A stretch of 5,557 nucleotides of DNA from Bacillota bacterium (GTDB lineage Bacteria > Bacillota > Bacilli > Bacillales_B > DSM-18226), in the NCBI GenBank assembly GCA_030705665.1, contig JAUZQA010000295.1, positions 1 to 5,557 on the forward strand. The letters run 5' to 3'. Below are positions 1-5,506 of this stretch, one piece after another. The first letter of the stretch is position 1; each line of letters begins with the position of its first letter. The notes below the pieces were generated by a model. The model was not told where the DNA came from and made no database searches. It saw only the letters and a program-made list of their open reading frames with translations. Position numbers and translations under genes: made by a program.

Positions 1-393
1 CATTTTAATATACGGTCCTAAAACTACGGATAACAATTCATTCACACCAAGGGCATATCCAAAGATAATTCCAAAAATCCCACCAAGGATAAAGGATAGA
101 ATTGTTTCTTCAAAGGTCACTAAAAATTGAAGCCACAGTGGACCAGCTGTTGTTCCGTTTACAGCCCATGTCCAAATGTGTTTAACGATATCTAAAGGAC
201 TAGAGAAGAAGAACGGATCAATGATTTTTTGACCTGCTAAATATTGCCATGAGCCCATCAAAACGACAAATACTAACAATTGCAGACTCAAATTTCGAGC
301 TCGAAGCCTAATTGCAGCTTTCTTTAACTCAGCCTTCCGCGAAACCACTTCTACACTAACAGGATTAGCTAGTGAGTTTGCTTGCGTTTTCAT
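1..393 (-). CDS. ABC transporter permease, NitT/TauT (SsuC/TauC) family, N-terminal part
   Basis: This is the 5' part (131 codons) of an inner-membrane permease that continues past the left edge. The start is an ATG at 393, preceded by GAGGTG (404-409) at 10-nt spacing. It lies inside the 3' end of the ATPase gene, with a 29-bp overlap that implies translational coupling. The product has a basic, soluble N-terminus (residues 1-33), a first membrane helix at about 35-51, a linker with a PFFFSSPLDIVKHIW stretch that resembles the 'P-P-x-x-V' segment of SsuC/TauC proteins, and a second hydrophobic helix at about 97-116 introduced by VTFEETILSF and rich in glycine. That is the usual start of the BPD_transp_1 fold. 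With the adjacent ATPase it should form a substrate importer. The EAA loop that contacts the ATPase lies outside the window. The family call is fairly sure; the substrate cannot be read from this fragment. Confidence 0.85.
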   Translation of the reverse strand, partial: MKTQANSLANPVSVEVVSRKAELKKAAIRLRARNLSLQLLVFVVLMGSWQYLAGQKIIDPFFFSSPLDIVKHIWTWAVNGTTAGPLWLQFLVTFEETILSFILGGIFGIIFGYALGVNELLSVVLGPYIKM

Positions 394-1219
394 AGCTGAT
401 CATCACCTCGTCCTTCAGATCTTCCCAAATTTGTTTATGAATTCTCATAAAAGCAGGATCAAAGCTAATTTCTGCTACATTACGAGGTCTTGGCAAGTCA
501 ATTTTATAATCACCTTTGATTGTTGCCGCAGGTCCTGCTGTAAGAACAATAACTCGGTCACTTAGGGCAATGGCTTCCTCTAAATCATGGGTGATAAAAA
601 AGACGGACGCAGATGTCTCCTCCCAGATTCTTAACAGTTCATCCTCCATTAAATGTCTTGTGTGCACATCAAGCGCTGAAAATGACTCATCCATGAGAAG
701 AATTTCCGGCTGAACAATCAGGCATTGAGCCAATGCTACACGTTTTCTCATACCACCCGAAAGCTGGGAAGGATAAAAGCCCTCAAACCCTTTAAGACCA
801 ACTCGAGTGATCCATTTTCTCGCTTCATTATAGGCCTCTGACTTACTTACCCCTCGTAACCTCAGGCCAAGCGAAACATTATCAATAACGGTTTTCCATG
901 GAAATGCATTTTCGGTTTGAAAAACACATGCAGCTCTCTGGTTTGTCCCTTCTAATTTTTGTCCTGAAATGTATACCTCACCCTCCGAGGGCGGCTCAAA
1001 ACCAGCAATTAAGCTTAGTGTTGTTGATTTCCCGCACCCTGTCGGTCCAACAATTGATACAAATTCCCCCTTTGGAATATTCAAATTAATATCCCTTAAT
1101 ACGGTATGGACCTCGCCTGATGGCTTGATAAATTCCTTCGTTACCCCTTTTAGTTCGATCATGTTTGGTGCCGTTTGTGTCACATCTTCGTATACCCTCT
1201 TCTCCAAAGCACTCACCAT
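365..1219 (-). CDS. ABC transporter ATP-binding protein, NitT/TauT (SsuB/TauB) family
   Basis: This 284-residue protein is the cytoplasmic ATPase that powers the importer whose permease follows it. All nucleotide-binding motifs are present: Walker A GPTGCGKST (58-66), Q-loop Q101 in VFQTENAFPW, signature LSGGMRKR (153-160), Walker B ILLMDE (173-178, catalytic E178), D-loop SALD, and switch H211 in ITHDLEEA. The FPW after the Q-loop and the DLPRPR segment near 241-246 are typical of the SsuB/TauB/NrtD group. The Walker B continuation is DESFSALD rather than the common DEPFGALD. The start at 1219 is favoured because AAGGGG (1230-1235) precedes it, whereas the internal Met20 has no Shine-Dalgarno sequence. 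This leaves a roughly 20-residue extension before the usual domain start. The gene is first in its operon and lies just downstream of a cre operator. The substrate is unknown: taurine, sulfonate and nitrate are family possibilities, but the context points to a carbon source. Confidence 0.93.
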   Translation of the reverse strand: MVSALEKRVYEDVTQTAPNMIELKGVTKEFIKPSGEVHTVLRDINLNIPKGEFVSIVGPTGCGKSTTLSLIAGFEPPSEGEVYISGQKLEGTNQRAACVFQTENAFPWKTVIDNVSLGLRLRGVSKSEAYNEARKWITRVGLKGFEGFYPSQLSGGMRKRVALAQCLIVQPEILLMDESFSALDVHTRHLMEDELLRIWEETSASVFFITHDLEEAIALSDRVIVLTAGPAATIKGDYKIDLPRPRNVAEISFDPAFMRIHKQIWEDLKDEVMISYENASKLTS

Positions 1220-1229
1220 CTTCCCCCAT

Positions 1230-1235
1230 CCCCTT
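1230..1235 (-). promoter_or_regulatory. Ribosome binding site of the ABC ATPase gene
   Basis: AAGGGG on the minus strand lies 10 nt before the ATG at 1219. It supports that start over the internal Met20. It follows the cre operator by only 3 bp, so the operator lies in the extreme 5' leader. Confidence 0.6.
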
Positions 1236-1238
1236 AAT

Positions 1239-1252
1239 TGATAGCGTTTACA
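1239..1252 (-). promoter_or_regulatory. cre operator (CcpA catabolite-repression site)
   Basis: The plus strand reads TGATAGCGTTTACA and the minus strand reads TGTAAACGCTATCA. Both match every position of the classical Bacillus consensus TGWNANCGNTNWCA. The site begins 7 nt downstream of a TATAAT box for the ABC operon, so it should cover the transcription start. At that place bound CcpA/HPr-Ser-P would block initiation. Binding is inferred from sequence only. Confidence 0.8.
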
Positions 1253-1258
1253 TTTATG

Positions 1259-1264
1259 ATTATA
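1259..1264 (-). promoter_or_regulatory. -10 element of the ABC operon promoter (sigma-A type, no good -35)
   Basis: A perfect TATAAT reads on the minus strand 40 nt upstream of the ATPase start codon. At 17-nt spacing the -35 hexamer would be TTTATT, and spacings of 16 or 18 are no better, so no TTGACA-like element is present. This pattern fits a promoter that needs an activator. The start point would fall near 1252, inside the cre operator. Confidence 0.6.
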
Positions 1265-1278
1265 GAATTGGCAGAAAA

Positions 1279-1286
1279 TTAAATAA
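1279..1286 (-). promoter_or_regulatory. Candidate response-regulator half-site overlapping the -35 position
   Basis: The minus strand reads TTATTTAA exactly where the -35 hexamer of the ABC promoter should be. From memory, an AT-rich direct-repeat element of the form TTATTWAA has been described for a CitB-family/malate-type regulator in lactobacilli. In AT-rich DNA a single 8-mer is weak evidence, so this is a candidate only. Confidence 0.3.
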
Positions 1287-1306
1287 ATATTTCCGTAATA
1301 TGTTTG

Positions 1307-1343
1307 ATAAAAGCAATAAACACAATTAAAACGATAAACACAA
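1307..1343. repeat. 9-bp-phased direct repeats in the divergent control region
   Basis: ATAAACACAA occurs exactly twice, at 1316-1325 and 1334-1343, 18 bp apart. Related 9-bp units fill the phase: ATAAAAGCA at 1307-1315 and ATTAAAACG at 1325-1333. The array lies between the two divergent promoters, 43 to 84 bp upstream of the ABC -10 box. That is a suitable location for a regulator that binds direct repeats. The bound protein is unknown. Confidence 0.5.
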
Positions 1344-1365
1344 CGGGAAAAACCATCTGTTTTTA

Positions 1366-1395
1366 TAGACTCAACAGCAATTTATATTTTAAAAT
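1366..1395 (+). promoter_or_regulatory. Putative promoter of the two-component operon
   Basis: A -35-like TAGACT (1366-1371) is followed after 18 bp by TAAAAT (1390-1395), placing a transcript start near 1402 and leaving a leader of roughly 45 nt before the kinase ATG. The match is moderate (4/6 and 5/6). The -10 lies within a perfect 12-bp palindrome, TATTTTAAAATA (1385-1396). The surrounding AT richness lowers confidence. Confidence 0.4.
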
Positions 1396-1423
1396 AAATA
1401 TGTTCTGTATTTTCCGAAAAAAT

Positions 1424-1441
1424 AAAAGGAAAAGAATGTGA
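1424..1441 (+). promoter_or_regulatory. Kinase ribosome binding site with an AUG-UGA start-stop element
   Basis: AAAAGGA (1424-1430) is the only Shine-Dalgarno-like sequence before the kinase gene. It sits 17 nt from the real ATG but 5 nt from an ATG at 1436 that is immediately followed by TGA (1439-1441). The kinase ATG is 6 nt beyond that stop. Ribosomes might initiate and terminate on this minimal reading frame and then restart on the kinase, or the site may simply be a weak ribosome binding site. Confidence 0.4.
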
Positions 1442-1447
1442 TTAGAC

Positions 1448-3049
1448 ATGAAACATAAAAAAAACCAAGTAAAACTGCGCACTAAAATCAATCTTCTAAT
1501 CTTACTCAATCTCCTTTTTGTCCTTTTACTTTTTATTGTTTCTCTTTCCTTCATCATGGTGAATCGCGAGTATGATGAAACAGGCCAAACTGCTTTAGCA
1601 GTGGCGAAAACAGTAGCAGAATTGCCGGAAATTGTTCAGGCCTTTCAAGAAAAAAATCCTTCTATACAAATTCAACCCATTGCCGAAGGTATTCGAAAAA
1701 AAGTGGGAGCCCAGTTCATTGTCATTTCCAATACGAATTTAATTCGTTACAGCCATCCTGATCCTAAACTGATTGGTAAACATATGGTGGGCAATGATGA
1801 TAAACTTGTTTTGCACGGGCAAGGGAGCATTACCCAAGCCACCGGTACTCTAGGCCTTTCCATTCGTGGAAAATACCCTATCTATAATTTACAGCACCAG
1901 CAAATTGGTGTTGTGTCAGTTGGTTTTCTGCTTCAGGATATTTGGAAAAAGATAACTTCCTTAATTCTTGAAATAATCGGCTTTGGAATTATAGCCTTAA
2001 TCGTTGGGTTAATTGGCGCTTTAATCCTCTCCGGTCATATTAAAAAACAAATTTTTAATTTAGAACCACATGAAATCGCCTTCCTAACAAAACAGCAGGC
2101 GGCCATTCTTGAATCTATTCGGGAAGGAATAGTAGCTATTGATACAGATGGAAAGATTACAACATTAAACCGAGAAGCAAAAAACATGTTGGAATATGAA
2201 TCTGATGATCTAATTGGCAGAGCGGTTGCATCTGTACTGCCTAATTCAAGGCTTACAGATGTAATAAACGAGGGTGTGCCTCAATATGACCAACAAATGA
2301 TTATCGGGAACAGTTTAGTTGTGGTCAATCGAGTGCCTGTTATGCTAAATGGCGATGTAATAGGGGCTGTGGGAAGTTTCCGAGATAAGCTTCATCTGGA
2401 CCATTTAGAAAATCGGCTTGCTGATATCGGTAATTATGTGGATACATTACGCAGCCAGCGCCATGAATTTATGAATAAGCTTCACCTTATTTCCGGATTA
2501 ATTCAAATGCAAGAATATGAACTTGTAAAAGAGCTGATAAATAAAGTTCATACTGAACAACAAAACGTCCTTAACTTCTTTTTAGCCCATATTCGTGATC
2601 CAGCAATTGTCGGCGTCCTTATGGGGAAAATGCATCGAGCAAAAGAGCTTGGTATTCATCTAACTATTTCAGAAAACTCTTATGTAAAAGAGCGCTGCCC
2701 ACATCGTGAGATCGTCCTTACCATTCTGGGAAATGCAATTGAAAATGCAATAGAGGCCATACAAGCCCTTGATTCGAAAAAGGAAGATTCTAAAATCAAT
2801 GTTTATATGAAAGAGGAAAAGGATCATCTTTACGTGGAAATAGATGATAATGGTCCGGGTATCGATCCCTTGCTTGGAAATAAAATTTTTGAAGATGGCA
2901 CAACTTCCAAGGGTGAGAATAGAGGGTTTGGATTAGCATTGCTGTCTCGTTTAGTAGCAAGACAAAATGGGATTATTAAGATGATTTCTTCTTCTGATGG
3001 GGCAACATTACAAGTAAGTTTACCAAAAATGGAGGTGCAGTATGGATAA
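1448..3049 (+). CDS. CitA/DcuS/DctS-family membrane sensor histidine kinase
   Basis: This 533-residue kinase detects an external small carboxylate and phosphorylates the regulator encoded next to it. It has a basic N-terminus, a membrane helix at about 14-38, an extracytoplasmic Cache-type sensor (about 39-168), a second helix at about 171-195, a PAS domain (about 212-312), a SpoB-like dimerisation helix with phospho-acceptor H339 in RSQRHEFMNKLH, and an ATPase domain with N-box GNAIENAIEA (428-437), G1 DDNGPGI (466-472) and G2 NRGFGLALL (491-499). The sensor has RYSHP (R100, H103) and SIRGKYPI (R140, K142), equivalent to the citrate- or dicarboxylate-contacting residues of CitA and DcuS. A TGA at 1439-1441 is in frame, so ATG 1448 is the most upstream possible start. 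The ligand is probably citrate, malate or a similar acid. Domain order and length are normal for the family and no lesion is seen. Confidence 0.93.
   Translation: MKHKKNQVKLRTKINLLILLNLLFVLLLFIVSLSFIMVNREYDETGQTALAVAKTVAELPEIVQAFQEKNPSIQIQPIAEGIRKKVGAQFIVISNTNLIRYSHPDPKLIGKHMVGNDDKLVLHGQGSITQATGTLGLSIRGKYPIYNLQHQQIGVVSVGFLLQDIWKKITSLILEIIGFGIIALIVGLIGALILSGHIKKQIFNLEPHEIAFLTKQQAAILESIREGIVAIDTDGKITTLNREAKNMLEYESDDLIGRAVASVLPNSRLTDVINEGVPQYDQQMIIGNSLVVVNRVPVMLNGDVIGAVGSFRDKLHLDHLENRLADIGNYVDTLRSQRHEFMNKLHLISGLIQMQEYELVKELINKVHTEQQNVLNFFLAHIRDPAIVGVLMGKMHRAKELGIHLTISENSYVKERCPHREIVLTILGNAIENAIEAIQALDSKKEDSKINVYMKEEKDHLYVEIDDNGPGIDPLLGNKIFEDGTTSKGENRGFGLALLSRLVARQNGIIKMISSSDGATLQVSLPKMEVQYG
3031..3037 (+). 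promoter_or_regulatory. Ribosome binding site of the response regulator
   Basis: GGAGGTG lies 4 nt before the regulator ATG at 3042 and entirely within the kinase 3' end. It is a stronger site than that of the kinase, so more regulator than kinase is expected, as is usual for such pairs. Confidence 0.75.
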
Positions 3050-3728
3050 TCGTTCATTGCGTGTGCTGGTCGTAGATGATGATTTTATGATAGCAAAAAT
3101 GCATGGAAAATTTATCGATTCCCAAAAAGGATATGAATTGGCCGGAACTGCCCATAGCTACGAAGAGGCATTAGCATGTATAGACAAACATGAGCCCGAT
3201 CTCCTGCTTTTAGATATTTATCTTCCCGATCAGTCCGGGTTAGACTTGCTACATACAATTCGCTTACAAAATAGACGGTGTGATGTATTGCTAATAACAG
3301 CAGCAAAAGAGCTTGACACAGTCGAGATGGGCTTCCGTTTTGGTGTCATCGATTATCTTATAAAGCCATTCAATTTTTCGCAATTACAAGCTGCACTGAT
3401 CAAATATTCAAGATTTAAATCCCGTCTTTCTACTTATTCTGAAGTAGATCAAGGAACTGTAGATGATTTAAAAAAGCTGCGAATTTCAGAATCATCCCTC
3501 CCAATAAATCCAAAAGGGATTGATATACGAACTTTGGAAAAAATAAAAAATTGTATCCTTGACTCTACAATCCCCTTAAGTGCTGATCAAATTGCAAAAT
3601 TAGCAGGAGTAAGCCTTTCAACAACGCGAACGTATCTTACCCACTTAGTAGACGAACAAATATTAATAGAAGAACAAAAATATGGTACCGTCGGACGACC
3701 ACTCCGATTATATCGAATTGCAAATTAA
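3042..3728 (+). CDS. CitB/DctR/MalR-family response regulator
   Basis: This 228-residue DNA-binding regulator is the partner of the kinase just upstream, whose stop codon it overlaps (ATGGATAA, 8 bp). The receiver domain spans about residues 6-122, with acidic-pocket D12 and D13, phospho-acceptor D58 in LLLLDIYLPD, T86 in LLITAA, and K108 in LIKPF. A linker follows, then a C-terminal helix-turn-helix at about 178-202 (LSADQIAKLAGVSLSTTRTY) and a winged end GTVGRPLRLYRI. That is the layout of the CitT/DcuR/DpiA family, which activates transport and catabolism genes for citrate or C4-dicarboxylates. Length is normal. The nearest plausible target is the divergent ABC operon, whose promoter lacks a -35 box. 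The kinase promoter itself may be another target. The target assignment is inferred from position. Confidence 0.93.
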   Translation: MDNRSLRVLVVDDDFMIAKMHGKFIDSQKGYELAGTAHSYEEALACIDKHEPDLLLLDIYLPDQSGLDLLHTIRLQNRRCDVLLITAAKELDTVEMGFRFGVIDYLIKPFNFSQLQAALIKYSRFKSRLSTYSEVDQGTVDDLKKLRISESSLPINPKGIDIRTLEKIKNCILDSTIPLSADQIAKLAGVSLSTTRTYLTHLVDEQILIEEQKYGTVGRPLRLYRIAN

Positions 3729-3770
3729 AAAGTGAAACCTGGCTCCCGCTGGAACCAGGTTTCACTTTTT
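3727..3770. terminator. Bidirectional intrinsic terminator between convergent genes
   Basis: A perfect 16-bp inverted repeat pairs AAAAAGTGAAACCTGG (3727-3742) with CCAGGTTTCACTTTTT (3755-3770). Inside the 12-nt loop, TCC/GGA can add 3 more pairs around a CGCT tetraloop. A-tract and T-tract flanks give a U-run on either strand. The left arm begins in the TAA of the regulator and the right arm ends in the TAA of the dehydrogenase, so both transcripts are terminated here. Confidence 0.92.
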
Positions 3771-4905
3771 ACGGCTTTAACACAACTTTAATACAATCTT
3801 CCGTTTTTGTATCAAATACTTCATATCCATGCTTTGCCTGGTTGAGCGGCAGGACATGGGTGATGATATCACTCGGGTCCACTTTTCCCTCTGCAAACAG
3901 ATTATATAGAAACGGCATGTATGGGATCACAGGTGCTTGTCCCATTTTCAAGTCGATATTCCGCTGAAATAAATCCCCAAGCGGGAAAGCATTATAGCGA
4001 CCGCCATATACACCTGTTACTTGGATGGTTCCTCCCTTACGAACAGCTTGACTTGCAATCACGAGAGCACTCATCGTTCCGCCATGAAGCTTTAAGCCTG
4101 TTGCCAAAAATTCAAGCGGGGTCATTTTCCCGTCCATTCCCACAGCATCAATAACAACGTCAGCACCGCCCTGTGTAATCTCCCGCAAATATTCTCCCGT
4201 ATTATCATGCTGTTCAAAATTAACGGTCTCCACTTTATTGGTTTTCTTTGCATGCTCCAAACGGTAGTCAATATAATCAACCGCAATGACCCGTTTAGCC
4301 CCTTTATACCAGGCAAATTTTTGAGCAAGCAATCCAACTGGCCCACAGCCTAAAACTACAACGGTATCGCCATCCTTCACGCCTGCGTGATCGACACTCC
4401 AAAAAGCCGTTCCTGCGGCATCGGCCAATAAAACTAACTTTTCATCTTCTACTTCACAATTCTCAGGAATTTTGAATGGGGTAAAATTGCCAAACGGGAC
4501 CCGCATATATTCAGCCTGTCCGCCGGCATATCCCCCTGTTGTCTCTGTATACCCAAAAAATCCGCCCATTTCACCATGTGGATTTGAATTATCACATTGG
4601 CTTGTCAAATCATGCGTACAATACCAACAGTGGCCGCAGCTGACATTAAACGGGATTATTACCCTGTCGCCTTTTTTAAGTTTTTTCACTTCTGGACCAA
4701 CTTCCTCTACAATCCCCATTGGTTCATGACCTATAACAAAGTCTGTTGGGGAATTGGGAATCATGGCGTGTATTAAATGCAAGTCAGAACCGCAAATGGC
4801 CGAGGTGGTAATTTTTACAATAATATCATCTGCGTTTTTGATTGAGGGGTCTTTTACTTCTTTAACCTCGACATTTTTAATTCCTTGGTATGTAACTGCC
4901 TTCAT
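3769..4905 (-). CDS. adhB: Zinc-dependent alcohol dehydrogenase, AdhB-like (formaldehyde-dehydrogenase-like group)
   Basis: This 378-residue medium-chain dehydrogenase should oxidise an alcohol, or hydroxymethyl adduct, with NAD. Catalytic zinc ligands are C38 (in ICGSD), H60 with E61 (in GHEP), and probably D162 in LLADAAGTAFW. The structural zinc site has C90, C93, C96 and C104. The Rossmann fold shows GCGPVG (186-191) and D210 ending the second strand (VIAVD), which favours NAD over NADP. The glycine-rich insert around 111-130 and the long C-terminal half are typical of the glutathione-independent or FDH-like branch. From memory, B. subtilis AdhB is also 378 aa and lies after yraG-yraF, as here. 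The start is ATG 4905, with AAGGAGGT (4914-4921) 8 nt before it, 21 nt after the coat-F-like gene. The substrate is unknown. The link with spore coat genes suggests late-sporulation expression. Confidence 0.85.
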   Translation of the reverse strand: MKAVTYQGIKNVEVKEVKDPSIKNADDIIVKITTSAICGSDLHLIHAMIPNSPTDFVIGHEPMGIVEEVGPEVKKLKKGDRVIIPFNVSCGHCWYCTHDLTSQCDNSNPHGEMGGFFGYTETTGGYAGGQAEYMRVPFGNFTPFKIPENCEVEDEKLVLLADAAGTAFWSVDHAGVKDGDTVVVLGCGPVGLLAQKFAWYKGAKRVIAVDYIDYRLEHAKKTNKVETVNFEQHDNTGEYLREITQGGADVVIDAVGMDGKMTPLEFLATGLKLHGGTMSALVIASQAVRKGGTIQVTGVYGGRYNAFPLGDLFQRNIDLKMGQAPVIPYMPFLYNLFAEGKVDPSDIITHVLPLNQAKHGYEVFDTKTEDCIKVVLKP

Positions 4906-4913
4906 ATCGATCT

Positions 4914-4921
4914 ACCTCCTT
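4914..4921 (-). promoter_or_regulatory. Strong ribosome binding site of the dehydrogenase gene
   Basis: AAGGAGGT on the minus strand, 8 nt before ATG 4905, is an essentially ideal Shine-Dalgarno sequence. It settles the start and predicts high translation relative to the two upstream coat-like genes. Confidence 0.8.
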
Positions 4922-4926
4922 CCTAT

Positions 4927-5286
4927 CTATTTATTTGGTGTCGCAAACATGCCTCTCCGATCCGTGTCATTCGGATAGATATTTAATGATGCTATTTGAA
5001 CAGCCGTTTCGGCTGCTTTTATATCAATTGGAAACTGTTCGTTCACATCGTATGGATGAAGCCAGCCTTTTTTCATCATCAATTCCGATAATTCACTATG
5101 CAGGTCAATAGCTGCTTCCAATTGTCTGCGCAATGCCATCCTTAATCCGGGGTTTGCAGTTTCCGTAATAGCAAAACCATAATTACGGATCCCGCTCTTC
5201 ACCATCAATAAAAAATCCATGGCAAAAGCTGAATCGGCTAAATCTGGCATCCCTTCAGCATTTCTTGGGTCTAAATAGTCTTCCAT
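4927..5286 (-). CDS. yraF: Coat-F-like spore protein, YraF-like
   Basis: This 119-residue protein resembles the C-terminal part of the CotF spore coat family. The start at ATG 5286 is chosen because GAGGTGA (5291-5297) lies 4 nt before it. The frame is open to an ATG at 5340, but that would overlap the upstream gene and add 18 residues with no good ribosome site. Visible segments are an acidic N-terminus with DPRN and MPDLADSAFA, a helix with FLLMVKSGIRNY (25-36), AITETANPGLRMALRRQL (39-56), and AIDLHSELSELMMKKGWLHPYD (59-80). The TETANPxLR and MMKKGWxHPYD stretches are hallmarks of the family as I recall it, suggesting a ferritin-like helical bundle. A second short helix (88-102) and a polar tail follow. 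There is no signal peptide or membrane segment. The role is probably structural in the spore. The yraF name rests on order and size and is tentative. Confidence 0.75.
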   Translation of the reverse strand: MEDYLDPRNAEGMPDLADSAFAMDFLLMVKSGIRNYGFAITETANPGLRMALRRQLEAAIDLHSELSELMMKKGWLHPYDVNEQFPIDIKAAETAVQIASLNIYPNDTDRRGMFATPNK

Positions 5287-5296
5287 ATCCTCACCT

Positions 5297-5506
5297 CTAT
5301 TGGATTGTAGGTATTTGTTTATAAAATCCGAGCAGTTCATTTACATCTTTAATAGACTGCTGAACATCTTTTTCCATCAATGCTTTCAAATCATTATCAA
5401 AACACAGGCCTTGCATTAATTTTGAGCGCAATAAGCAAACCGTTTTAAAATTTAAAATTTCATGGGTTTCCATAGTTTCATGCAATGCTAAAGATTCAAG
5501 TTCCAC
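5297..5506 (-). CDS. yraG: Small coat-F-like spore protein, YraG-like
   Basis: This 69-residue, mostly helical protein resembles the N-terminal part of CotF-family coat proteins. The start is taken as GTG 5506, preceded by AGAGGTGAT (5511-5519) at 4-nt spacing. The open frame continues upstream to the window edge, but without any better start. Features include LALHETMETHEILNFKT (residues 6-22), with the repeated His-Glu pairs common in this family, then LLRSKLMQGL, a cysteine pair at C24 and C35, and a second helix LKALMEKDVQQSIKDVNELL (40-59). The stop TAG (5297-5299) overlaps the ribosome site of the next gene, with 10 nt between stop and start, so the two are coupled. A role in the spore coat is inferred from similarity and context. 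The symbol is tentative, and YraE/YraD-type paralogues are alternatives. Confidence 0.68.
   Translation of the reverse strand: MELESLALHETMETHEILNFKTVCLLRSKLMQGLCFDNDLKALMEKDVQQSIKDVNELLGFYKQIPTIQ

Noticed and set aside
1287..1301. Inverted repeat ATATT-N5-AATAT as an operator
   Set aside because: Only 5 bp per arm in very AT-rich DNA; easily chance. CitB-family regulators are not clearly tied to such a palindrome.
1363..1557. Minus-strand open frame of 64 codons across the kinase start and its leader
   Set aside because: It is the antisense of the kinase N-terminus and the AT-rich leader. Its composition is lysine/leucine/phenylalanine-rich, as expected by chance, and it has no ribosome site.
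5287..5340. Longer version of the YraF-like protein starting at ATG 5340
   Set aside because: It would overlap the upstream coat-like gene by 44 bp and lacks a good ribosome site, whereas ATG 5286 has GAGGTGA at 4 nt.
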